Below are positions 8,456-14,201 of a DNA stretch of 14,201 nucleotides, in pieces; within the stretch, counting starts at the first letter, position 1; each line of letters starts with the position of its first letter. The DNA lies in contig JBCCFW010000190.1 of assembly GCA_039029535.1 (NCBI GenBank), forward strand, positions 1 through 14,201, written 5' to 3'. Source of the DNA: JBCCFW01 sp039029535 (lineage in GTDB: Bacteria; Acidobacteriota; JBCCFW01). The notes under the pieces are model-generated. The model was not told the origin of the DNA, ran no database searches, and was given only the letters and a program-made list of their open reading frames with translations. The position numbers and the translations under genes were made by a program.

Positions 8456-9682
8456 ATGCGACGCCGAGCCGTCACGCTCTCCGGTCTCGTCGTCCTGCTC
8501 GGCCTGCGAGCGGGACAGGCGGCACCACCTCCGGCCCTCGAGGTAGCGCCGATCGAAAGCCCGGCACCGACAGGAAGCCGCTGGCCGGAGCTCGCCCTCG
8601 ATCCCGAGGGCGGTGCCCTGCTCTCGTGGTTGCAGGTCGACGCCGAGAAGACGGCGAGCCTGCACGTCGCTCGGCATCACCAGGGCGGATGGCAGCCGAC
8701 CCGCCTGGTCGCCACCGGCTCCGGCTGGTTCGTGAACTGGGCCGACTTCCCCACCCTCGCGGCCTCGACCGAGGGTCGGGTGATCGCGACCTGGCTGGAG
8801 AAACTAGGCAAGGGCACCTACGCCTACGGGGTGCAGCACGCCATCGCGCCGAGCGAGGGAGCGTTCACCGCCCGAGGCTTGCTCCACTCGGACCGCTCCG
8901 AGACCGAGCACGGCTTCGTGTCGCTCGCTCCTCTCGCCGAGGGGAGAGTCCACGCCAACTGGCTCGACGGACGTCAAGGCGCCGACGGCAAGGGAGGCGC
9001 GATGGCCCTCTACTCGGCCGAGCTCGGCCCCGATGGCCAGCGAGGCCCGGAGTCGCTCCTCGACAATCGCGTCTGTGACTGTTGCCAGACCAGCTCGGTG
9101 GTCCTCGACGACGGCTCGGTGCTGGTCGCCTATCGCGATCGCGGAGCCCGCGAGCAACGCGACATCGCCGTGGTGCGTGGACGTCGCGGCGAGACGGGCG
9201 CCTGGTCCTGGAGCAAGCCCCGGCTCGTGCACGCCGACGGCTGGACCATCGCCGGCTGCCCGGTCAACGGCCCGGCGCTCGCCGTCCACGGCAAGCAGGT
9301 CGCCGTCGCATGGTTCACCGCCGGCACCGACGGCAAGCCCCGCGCGCTGGTGGCCCTGTCGCGGGATCGCGGCGAGCGCTTCTCGGCGCCCCGCCGCCTC
9401 GACGACGGTCGTCCCTCGGGGCGTCTCGACCTCGTCTTCGCCGACCCCAAGACCCTCGTCGTCACCTGGCTCGAGCTCGGCGAGGAGACCGCGTCATGGA
9501 GAGCGCGGACCATCGTGACGAAGGGGCGCCGTCTCGGACCGTCGCTCACCCTCGCCACCGCCGGCGGCCAGCGTGGGGACGGCTTCCTGCGCACTGTCGC
9601 CCTGAAGGAGGGCGTGCTGGCGGCGTGGACGGACGCGACCACGGGTCGTGTCGAGACCGCCCTGGTGAAGGTCAGGCGCTAG
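8456..9682 (+). CDS. Secreted BNR/sialidase-like beta-propeller protein
   Basis: A 408-residue protein. I chose ATG 8456, 22 nt after the previous stop, because it opens a Sec signal peptide (MRRR, core LSGLVVLLGL, probable cleavage after AGQA). The in-frame start at 8294 lies inside the upstream gene and its extra residues look like out-of-frame translation. No Shine-Dalgarno is visible, so translation may depend on the upstream gene. The body is a series of beta-blades with BNR/Asp-box-like elements (ALSRDRGERFSAPRRL; WSKPRLVHADGW), as in proteins commonly labelled exo-alpha-sialidase. Two cysteine motifs stand out: CDCCQTS (residues 207-213) and GCPVNGP (267-273). The Arg triad of true sialidases cannot be assigned by eye, so enzyme activity is unproven. 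It is probably co-transcribed with the large exported protein and is convergent with the selenoprotein operon. Confidence 0.85.
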   Translation: MRRRAVTLSGLVVLLGLRAGQAAPPPALEVAPIESPAPTGSRWPELALDPEGGALLSWLQVDAEKTASLHVARHHQGGWQPTRLVATGSGWFVNWADFPTLAASTEGRVIATWLEKLGKGTYAYGVQHAIAPSEGAFTARGLLHSDRSETEHGFVSLAPLAEGRVHANWLDGRQGADGKGGAMALYSAELGPDGQRGPESLLDNRVCDCCQTSSVVLDDGSVLVAYRDRGAREQRDIAVVRGRRGETGAWSWSKPRLVHADGWTIAGCPVNGPALAVHGKQVAVAWFTAGTDGKPRALVALSRDRGERFSAPRRLDDGRPSGRLDLVFADPKTLVVTWLELGEETASWRARTIVTKGRRLGPSLTLATAGGQRGDGFLRTVALKEGVLAAWTDATTGRVETALVKVRR

Positions 9683-9706
9683 GTCCCCACATCTCCCGGG
9701 AGGGTC

Positions 9707-10051
9707 TCAGGTCCACAGCTCCCAGCGGACCCAGTCGACCAGGCGCACGACGAGCACCCCAGCCTCGACCAGCGCGATGACGGCGGCCAACCAGGCGAGG
9801 GCCCCCTTGAAGGAGACCTTCTTGAGAGCACGGAAGGCGTAGACGACGACGAAGGGGGTGGCCATCAGGAAGGCGCCCAGACCGAGCACCACGATGGACC
9901 CTCAACAGCTCAACAGGGGTGTCAGGGCGGCCACCCCGGGGATGGCCGTGTAGACGAGGGCATCGCTCACCCGCGCCTCGGTCCGGAAGTTGAGGAAGGC
10001 GGCACCCAGCCCGAGGACCAGGGCGGCCAGCATCATGGTCGTGACGGTCAT
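9707..10051 (-). CDS. Small membrane selenoprotein with Cys-Sec motif (UGA recoded)
   Basis: Read through one in-frame UGA (9904-9902), this is a 114-residue membrane protein from ATG 10051 to a TGA stop at 9709-9707. ATGs at codons 6 and 7 are alternative starts, and a purine-rich GGAGGGGAGAGAGAG lies upstream. Hydrophobic stretches are about residues 6-22, 31-47, 51-73 and 84-106. The UGA encodes residue 50 in LLSCUGSIV, giving a vicinal Cys49-Sec50 at the lip of the third segment. RALKKVSFK (74-82) is probably cytoplasmic, which would place the Cys-Sec pair on the outer side. A strong SECIS-like hairpin follows the UGA. Without recoding, a 49-residue peptide and an orphan 61-residue hydrophobic frame would abut exactly in frame. 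It is the last gene of the polyferredoxin/ArsC-like cluster, 109 nt after its neighbour. I do not recognise the family; the function is presumably thiol/selenol redox chemistry in the membrane. Confidence 0.8.
9856..9904 (-). promoter_or_regulatory. SECIS element of the membrane selenoprotein
   Basis: Immediately 3' of the UGA (9904-9902) on the minus strand, GGUGCUC (9890-9884) pairs over 7 bp, with G-U pairs, to GGGCGCC (9878-9872). They enclose the loop GGUCU (9883-9879), 18 nt after the UGA. A lower stem forms between GGGUCCAUC (9901-9893) and GAUGG...ACCC (9866-9856, CC bulged). A small apical loop with G-G-U at this distance matches bacterial SECIS structures bound by SelB; the E. coli fdhF loop also carries GGUCU. 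Confidence 0.8.
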
Positions 10052-10099
10052 GACAGCTCTCTCTCCCCTCCGGAGGTCGACGCCTCGTGGACGTCTTCG

Positions 10100-10146
10100 C
10101 GCGAGGCCGCTCGCGGGTCACGGCCCGCTCGACGACGGGCCGTGAC
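10100..10146 (-). other. Two tandem GC hairpins between the selenoprotein genes
   Basis: The 109-nt spacer holds a perfect 11-bp stem, GTCACGGCCCG/CGGGCCGTGAC (arms 10117-10127 and 10136-10146, 8-nt loop). Directly next to it is a 6-bp stem, CGCGAG/CTCGCG (10100-10105 and 10110-10115, 4-nt loop). No T-run follows on the minus strand, so neither looks like a classical intrinsic terminator. They may be an mRNA-processing or stability element or a partial terminator between cistrons. Confidence 0.6.
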
Positions 10147-10160
10147 GACGAGGGCGACGG

Positions 10161-10502
10161 CTACAGGAGCGCTCCCTGCCACGCCTCTTCGTTGAAGCCG
10201 ATGAGGGTGGTCTTGCCCGTTCGGAGACAGGGCGCCCGCAGGTTGCCCGTGCTGCCGAGGAAGGCGTCGAGAACCTCGTCGGTCACGGCACCCTTGGTGC
10301 GATGATCGTCGAGCTTCTTTCCCTTGGCGATGATCACGCGGGACGACCCGGCCAGGATCTCGCGCGCCTCGTCCCGACCCAGCTTCTTGCTGGCCGAGAC
10401 CTTCTCTTTCGGCTCGAGCCCGTTCGCGTCCATGAACTTGGACGCCCTGGTGCAGCTCGTTCAGCCGCTGCGGTGGTAGTACCAGTCGATCTTGCGTGCC
10501 AT
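10161..10502 (-). CDS. ArsC/Spx-family selenoprotein with U-x-x-C active site (UGA recoded)
   Basis: Read through the UGA at 10463-10461, this is a 113-residue protein from ATG 10502 (AGAGG 6 nt upstream) to TAG at 10161. The N-terminus YYHRSGUTSCTRASKFMDAN (residues 8-27) is the thioredoxin-fold active-site segment of the ArsC/Spx family, where others have C-x-x-C (compare Spx SCTSCRKA). Sec14 replaces the nucleophilic cysteine and Cys17 is the probable resolving residue. The C-terminal half carries GNLRAPCLRTGKTTLIGFNE (86-105), with Arg89 and the probable cis-Pro91 of this fold. Selenocysteine members of the ArsC-like family are established in bacteria. Arsenate reduction is not implied: the neighbours are redox genes, not ars genes, so a selenol/thiol reductase role is more likely. 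It lies 58 nt after the polyferredoxin gene, same strand, probably co-transcribed. Conventional calling would start at Met24 and lose the active site. Confidence 0.88.
10415..10463 (-). promoter_or_regulatory. SECIS-like element of the ArsC-family selenoprotein
   Basis: Downstream of the UGA (10463-10461), GCGUCC (10445-10440) pairs perfectly with GGACGC (10431-10426) around the loop AAGUUCAU, which contains the G-U expected for SelB contact, 21 nt after the UGA. A lower stem CGAGC (10459-10455)/GCUCG (10419-10415) encloses it across an asymmetric internal loop. The position fits bacterial SECIS; the loop is larger than ideal. Confidence 0.65.
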
Positions 10503-10560
10503 GACGGACCTCTGAAGGGGAACGGAATGGGTGTTCCCCGCCATCATGCCAGGCTCCGTT

Positions 10561-12468
10561 TCATCGGGGGACCTGGCTCTCCAGCTCGGTGATGAGCGCG
10601 GGAAGCGCCGCCGCGTCCGGACGATTCGGCGCGAGCTCGAGCACTCGCCTGAGGGCCTCCACGGCCTCCGCTGGCTGCTCGAGGGCGGCGAGACAGAGCC
10701 CCCGTTCGAGATGGCTGTCCGCGTCGTCCGGATGGAGGTCGACGGCGATGTCCAGCTCGGCCAGGGCCTCGTCGGGTCGGCCGAGGCGACGCAGCATGGC
10801 GCCGAGGTTGTAGCGCGCCTGAGCCGAGTCGGGCGTGAGCGCGACCAGCCCGCGCTGGTTCTCGGCCGCCTCGTCGAGACGACCGGTGAAGACCAGCAGC
10901 TCGGTCAGCCGACCGTGGTCTGCCTCGGTCCCACCCAGCGCCGTCATCTTGGCCCTCAAGGCGTCGATGGCCTCGGGGACACGTCGACGCGACAGCAGCA
11001 CCTCGACGAGATTCTCGTGATGCTGAGGAACCTCCGGCGCCTCCGCGATGGTCTGCCCGATGAGCTCGAGGGCCGGCTCGAGTCGTCCCTCCAGCAGCTC
11101 GACGTAGGCCAGGCCGAGACGGATCTCCTGGACCGGAACGAGACCGAAGCGCTCAGCCAGCCCGAGATGACGTCGGGCCGCCGTGACCGCTTCGTGGTGA
11201 GACGCCGGCTGCGCCTCGGCCGAGAAGGCCCCGGCCAGCACGGCGGCCCGGGGAGCGGTCGTCCTCTCGATGGCCGCCTCCCCCCGTGCGCGATGCCACT
11301 GAACGAAGCCGGAGTGGGCCGCGAAGAGGAACCACGCGGTCCCTGCCAGCGCGAACACCCGACCGGCGTTGGTCCAGTCGCCGCCGGCCTTGAGCGTGAA
11401 GGACTGCAGGCGCACCGTCGGCTTCTTCCATAGCTCGACGAGCCGGAGCGCGAGCAGGCCCGAGATGACCCCCAGGGCCACCGACATGAGCAGCGGTGGA
11501 CCGTCGTAGAGACCGCGGAACGCCAGGGTCACCAAGAGGCAGACGACGAGCAGGCCGATCTCGGCGACCAAGCTCTGGGTGGGTGGCAACTGAGACGCCC
11601 CCGGCGCCAGGCCGACGGCGGGTCGCGCCCAGCCCACCGACAGGGCGTCCTTGGGACAGACCGACACGCAGTCCATGCACTTCATGCAGCCGGGGTCGAC
11701 GACCATCCGGTGCTCGGCGACCTCTCGATGAACGAGCACGTTCGAGGTGCAAGTCGCCGTGCAGTGACCGCAACCTTCGCAAGCGTCGCTGACGACGATG
11801 CGCATGGGCGAGATGCGGTCGAGCAGCACGAAGAAACCGCCGTACGGACAGGCGTTGGTGCAGAAGCCCTTGGAACCGAGGAACCACACGGCGAGAAAGC
11901 CGCAGGTGATGAAGGTGAGCACGGCCATGACCGGACCGGGGAAGGTGTCCCAGAAGCCGGTCGTCGTCAGGTGGTTGCTGAAGCCGGGAAAGGGTGGCGC
12001 CGTGCCGAGGACCACGCGCTTGAAGGTCGGCCACGCGAACATGTAGAGCGCGAGCACGAGCGGCACCCAGACGAGCAGGCGTGTCCGGAACGGTCGCGGC
12101 CGCAACCCCAGGCGTCCCAGCATCCAGGCGCTGGCGTCCTGCAGGGCGACGACGTGACAGCCCCAGCCGCAGAAGAAACGTCCGAAGAGAGCGGTGGACA
12201 GCAAGGCCACGATGAAGAACACGAAGCCCGCGTTGAGCTCACCGAGCTCGAGCGTGTACATCGACTCCGAGGGCTCGACGGGCGACAAGGTCTCACCGGC
12301 CACCAGGAAGTGGGTGACGTGAGCCGCGATGACGACGTGGACGAGCAGCAGCACGATCGCTCGGAGGCGAGCGTTCTTCGAGGGGCGCGGCCGCGTCTTG
12401 CCACGTGCTCCCCCGTCGGGTGCCGACACGACCGGCAGCTCCCGTCGCTTCTTCTTCCCACGCCCCAC
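10561..12468 (-). CDS. Membrane polyferredoxin (NapH/CcoG/NosR-like) fused to TPR domain
   Basis: I chose GTG 12468 (635 residues), which has GGGAGA 6 nt upstream; the longer GTG at 12516 falls inside the preceding terminator hairpin loop. A basic N-terminus (GKKKRRE) precedes about seven membrane segments (roughly 36-56, 80-97, 130-146, 178-198, 303-319, 325-343, 369-387). Between segments 4 and 5 are two 4Fe-4S sites: C230-x2-C233-x2-C236-x3-C240 and C261-x2-C264-x2-C267-x3-C271. FCGWGC (99-104) and CTNACPYGG (203-211) are the juxtamembrane Cys motifs typical of NapH/CcoG/NosR relatives. Residues ~420-620 are TPR repeats (ARYNLGAMLRRLGRPDEALA). Segment counting puts the clusters in the cytoplasm and the TPRs in the periplasm. 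Probable role: transfer of electrons from the cytoplasm to a membrane or periplasmic redox partner. It leads the selenoprotein cluster. Confidence 0.9.
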   Translation of the reverse strand: MGRGKKKRRELPVVSAPDGGARGKTRPRPSKNARLRAIVLLLVHVVIAAHVTHFLVAGETLSPVEPSESMYTLELGELNAGFVFFIVALLSTALFGRFFCGWGCHVVALQDASAWMLGRLGLRPRPFRTRLLVWVPLVLALYMFAWPTFKRVVLGTAPPFPGFSNHLTTTGFWDTFPGPVMAVLTFITCGFLAVWFLGSKGFCTNACPYGGFFVLLDRISPMRIVVSDACEGCGHCTATCTSNVLVHREVAEHRMVVDPGCMKCMDCVSVCPKDALSVGWARPAVGLAPGASQLPPTQSLVAEIGLLVVCLLVTLAFRGLYDGPPLLMSVALGVISGLLALRLVELWKKPTVRLQSFTLKAGGDWTNAGRVFALAGTAWFLFAAHSGFVQWHRARGEAAIERTTAPRAAVLAGAFSAEAQPASHHEAVTAARRHLGLAERFGLVPVQEIRLGLAYVELLEGRLEPALELIGQTIAEAPEVPQHHENLVEVLLSRRRVPEAIDALRAKMTALGGTEADHGRLTELLVFTGRLDEAAENQRGLVALTPDSAQARYNLGAMLRRLGRPDEALAELDIAVDLHPDDADSHLERGLCLAALEQPAEAVEALRRVLELAPNRPDAAALPALITELESQVPR

Positions 12469-12474
12469 CGCGCT

Positions 12475-12480
12475 TCTCCC
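12475..12480 (-). promoter_or_regulatory. Ribosome binding site deciding the polyferredoxin start
   Basis: GGGAGA on the minus strand ends 6 nt before GTG 12468. It lies just past the terminator-like hairpin, supporting this start over the in-frame GTG at 12516. Confidence 0.55.
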
Positions 12481-12484
12481 GTGC

Positions 12485-12535
12485 TCAAGAAAGACGAAAG
12501 CACGCCCGGCGGTCACCCGCGGAGCGTGCTTCGTC
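12485..12535 (-). terminator. Intrinsic terminator-like hairpin between secreted-protein and polyferredoxin genes
   Basis: On the minus strand, GACGAAGCACGC (12535-12524) pairs with GCGTGCTTTCGTC (12505-12493), 12 bp with one bulged T around an 18-nt loop. The T-rich tail TTTCTTGA (12492-12485) follows. It begins about 37 nt after the upstream stop, as expected for a terminator. Because the next gene starts only ~17 nt further on, it may also act as an attenuator for the polyferredoxin cluster. Confidence 0.7.
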
Positions 12536-12572
12536 GAGACGGCAGTCGCCGTCTAACCGTGTTCAGCCGGAC

Positions 12573-14201
12573 TCAGGGGCAGTCGGGCAGGACGCGCTCG
12601 GTGCCGTCGCTGCTGCTGCCGACCGGACCGAAGCCCAGGCCACACGCGTTGCTGGCCCGCGCGAGGTAGTGGTAGAGCTCACCGGTCGCCGGCAGGTCGG
12701 TGTCGAGCAGGCTCGACACGCCGGAGCCGTCGTGCAGGCACTCGAGGGTGCCGAAGCGCGGGTCGGTGGAGCGGACCACGCCGAAGCTCGGGAGGAGACC
12801 GCCCGGAGGATCGGGCTGACCCCAGTCGAGGCGGCTGCCCTCGGCGGTCATGTCGATGCGGAGGTCCTGGACCGCGCCGGGGCGCGCCCAGACGACGCCG
12901 CTGGTGTCGTCGCAGTCGAAGCAGACGTTGACGCCGTCACCGTCCGCGTCGGGACCGATGCCCTCGCAGTCGTCGGGACAACCGATGCAGTTCTCGTCCG
13001 GATCGCAGGAGCCGTCGTTGTTGCAGGGGCTGGTGGTCGCCGGCACGAGGGTCGGGAAGCCGAGGGAGCCGACGGTGCCGTCACCGAAGGGCCGGAAGAG
13101 GCCGAGCCCGCCGTCGCCGTTCTCCGGAGCACCGGGGAAGTCGAAGGCGAAGTTGTAGATGGTGCCCCAGCGGAGCGCGTTCGCGTTCTCGTTGTCGGCG
13201 AAGGCTTCGGTCGACCAGGTGAGCATCCCGTCCACCACCTCGGCCGTCCACGGCAGGTTCGTGTAGGGCTCACCGCTGTGGTAGTCGACGCTGTAGAAGA
13301 AGAGGTTCGACGGGGTCAGGGAGTCGCCCACCGGGATGGAGAAGGACGCGCCAGAGAGGTGCGAGGTCTGGTTCTGGACGGCGTACTCGTAGTGCCAGGT
13401 GCCGTCGCCGTTGTCGGTGACCTTGACCGCGGCGTGGAAGAGACCCGTATCGGGGTCCTCGAAGCTGTGGATGGTGACGTCGGGGTCGTGGTCGGCCCAG
13501 GCGAAGAGAGCGGCGCGCTCCCGGACGGTCCGGAAAGCGTCGTCACCGAAGACGAGGTCCATGTCGAAGCCGCCGCGGGTCTCGACGACCTCGACGCGGC
13601 GGTAGCTCGAGTTGTTGTTGCCGTTGCCGGCCTCGGCGTCGTCGAGCGTGACGTACTGGCCCTCGACGAAGTAGAGGGCGCCAGCGTTCTCGTTGGGATC
13701 GAGGTCGGAGTTCTTGACCGCAAGACGCTTGAAGGCGGCGTCTCCCTCGTCGTCGAACATCGCCGGCGGCCAGTTGTAGACACCCGAGGTCGCGTTGACC
13801 TCGAACTTCGGCCCGAGACGGGTCTGGGTGCCGTTGAGGCTCGCGCTGTAGGGATCGGAGCAGTTCACGCCGAGGTGGCTGCCGTCCGGCGGCTCGATGC
13901 AGTCGGGGCTGCAGGTGTCGAGGGCGAGCGCGGTGAAGCCGTGCTTCAGCCAGCTCTGGCCGATCTGCATGAATCGCCCGTCCATCATCCGGAAGGCGTG
14001 CTGAGCGATGACCGGTTTCTCGGTGGTCGCGTTGAACCACTTCAGCCAGCAAGTGCCGACGTTGCACGAGTCGGTCGCGACCGAGAAGCCCGTGTAGCCA
14101 TCGGAGGTCTCACCCCAACGGCGGATGTCGTAGAGGTCGCCGACGATCACGTCGGGCGCCTCGCCGGGGTCACACTCGTTGTCACCGCCACCGCCGCCGC
14201 C
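12573..14201 (-). CDS. Secreted Cys-rich protein, N-terminus cut by window edge
   Basis: The frame is open to the right edge, so the 5' end is missing; 542 residues are visible. GTG 14150 is not a credible start because a Gly-run linker (six Gly, then DNECDPGEAPDV) precedes it in frame. Visible residues ~18-380 form one large domain with distinctive stretches DIRRWGETSDGYTGFS, DSCNVGTCWLKWF, IGQSWLKHGF, CSDPYSASLNGTQ and NGNNNSSYRRVEVV. It resembles a family of uncharacterised secreted proteins I recall from Planctomycetes and delta-proteobacteria-like genomes, with no known function. Then come a Cys-rich EGF/LNR-like piece (SPCNNDGSCDPDENCIGCPD, near 390), a calcium-loop motif DADGDGVNVCFDCDD (~418-432) and an FnIII-like C-terminal domain (~445-542) ending LPDCP. 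That last module matches the end of the 1260-residue exported protein. A terminator-like hairpin follows. Confidence 0.8.
   Translation of the reverse strand, partial: GGGGGGDNECDPGEAPDVIVGDLYDIRRWGETSDGYTGFSVATDSCNVGTCWLKWFNATTEKPVIAQHAFRMMDGRFMQIGQSWLKHGFTALALDTCSPDCIEPPDGSHLGVNCSDPYSASLNGTQTRLGPKFEVNATSGVYNWPPAMFDDEGDAAFKRLAVKNSDLDPNENAGALYFVEGQYVTLDDAEAGNGNNNSSYRRVEVVETRGGFDMDLVFGDDAFRTVRERAALFAWADHDPDVTIHSFEDPDTGLFHAAVKVTDNGDGTWHYEYAVQNQTSHLSGASFSIPVGDSLTPSNLFFYSVDYHSGEPYTNLPWTAEVVDGMLTWSTEAFADNENANALRWGTIYNFAFDFPGAPENGDGGLGLFRPFGDGTVGSLGFPTLVPATTSPCNNDGSCDPDENCIGCPDDCEGIGPDADGDGVNVCFDCDDTSGVVWARPGAVQDLRIDMTAEGSRLDWGQPDPPGGLLPSFGVVRSTDPRFGTLECLHDGSGVSSLLDTDLPATGELYHYLARASNACGLGFGPVGSSSDGTERVLPDCP

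Noticed and set aside
9683..9706. Palindrome CTCCCGGGAG between the convergent stops as a bidirectional terminator
   Set aside because: It is 10 nt with no room for a loop and has no flanking T-run on either strand; I could not support terminator function.
9672..10121. A 149-residue minus-strand open frame over the small-membrane-gene region
   Set aside because: Its product is Arg/Pro/Gly-rich low-complexity sequence typical of the wrong frame of a GC-rich gene. The overlapping frame with recoded UGA gives coherent membrane helices.
9902..10463. Explaining the two in-frame UGA codons as pseudogenes or sequencing errors
   Set aside because: Both UGAs fall at cysteine-type redox positions (C-U and U-x-x-C), both frames are intact on either side, and both have a SECIS-like hairpin at the correct distance. 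Two independent errors of this kind in neighbouring genes are unlikely.
9707..10502. Alternative genetic code with UGA as Trp or Gly
   Set aside because: UGA is used as the stop of several genes in the window, and Trp is encoded by TGG in them.
10531..11433. A 300-residue plus-strand open frame opposite the TPR part of the polyferredoxin
   Set aside because: The minus-strand product has clear TPR repeats continuous with ferredoxin motifs. The plus-strand product has no recognisable feature.

Overview
The window is very GC-rich (roughly two-thirds G+C or more by eye) and densely packed with genes. It comes from a bacterium that exports large cysteine-rich modular proteins and appears to read UGA as selenocysteine. 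Small secreted beta-sandwich modules, a C-terminal module ending in Asp-Cys-Pro, and thiol selenoproteins together suggest an environmental Acidobacteriota-like or Myxococcota/Desulfobacterota-like lineage. No rRNA or marker gene is present, so this placement is a guess.

Layout. Plus strand, 2-1836: the 3' part of an unrecognised gene, overlapped by 4 nt with an inositol-monophosphatase/CysQ-type phosphatase. Plus strand, 1946-4465: an 839-residue, apparently all-helical cytoplasmic protein of unknown function. Plus strand, 4651-9682: a 1260-residue exported, disulfide-rich multidomain protein, followed after 22 nt by a secreted BNR/sialidase-like beta-propeller. From 9707 to the right edge everything is on the minus strand. 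Read in transcription order it holds a large secreted protein cut by the window edge (ends 12573), a terminator-like hairpin, a membrane polyferredoxin of the NapH/CcoG/NosR type fused to a TPR domain (12468-10561), and two small genes that look broken unless UGA is read as selenocysteine.

The main discovery is that pair. The first (10502-10161) is a 113-residue ArsC/Spx-fold protein with a U-x-x-C active site, a family in which selenocysteine forms are known. The second (10051-9707) is a 114-residue multi-spanning membrane protein with a vicinal Cys-Sec motif (C49-U50), which I do not recognise. In both, the frame is open on either side of the UGA and a stem-loop of bacterial SECIS type lies directly downstream. 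The second has a 7-bp apical stem capped by GGUCU, 18 nt after the UGA, on a complementary lower stem. Conventional gene calling would truncate or lose both proteins.

Working model (inference): the polyferredoxin passes electrons across or along the membrane, and the two selenoproteins act as thiol/selenol redox partners, one soluble in the cytoplasm and one in the membrane with its Cys-Sec pair probably near the outer face. The convergent operon makes extracytoplasmic proteins rich in cysteine, so an envelope thiol-redox role is conceivable but unproven.
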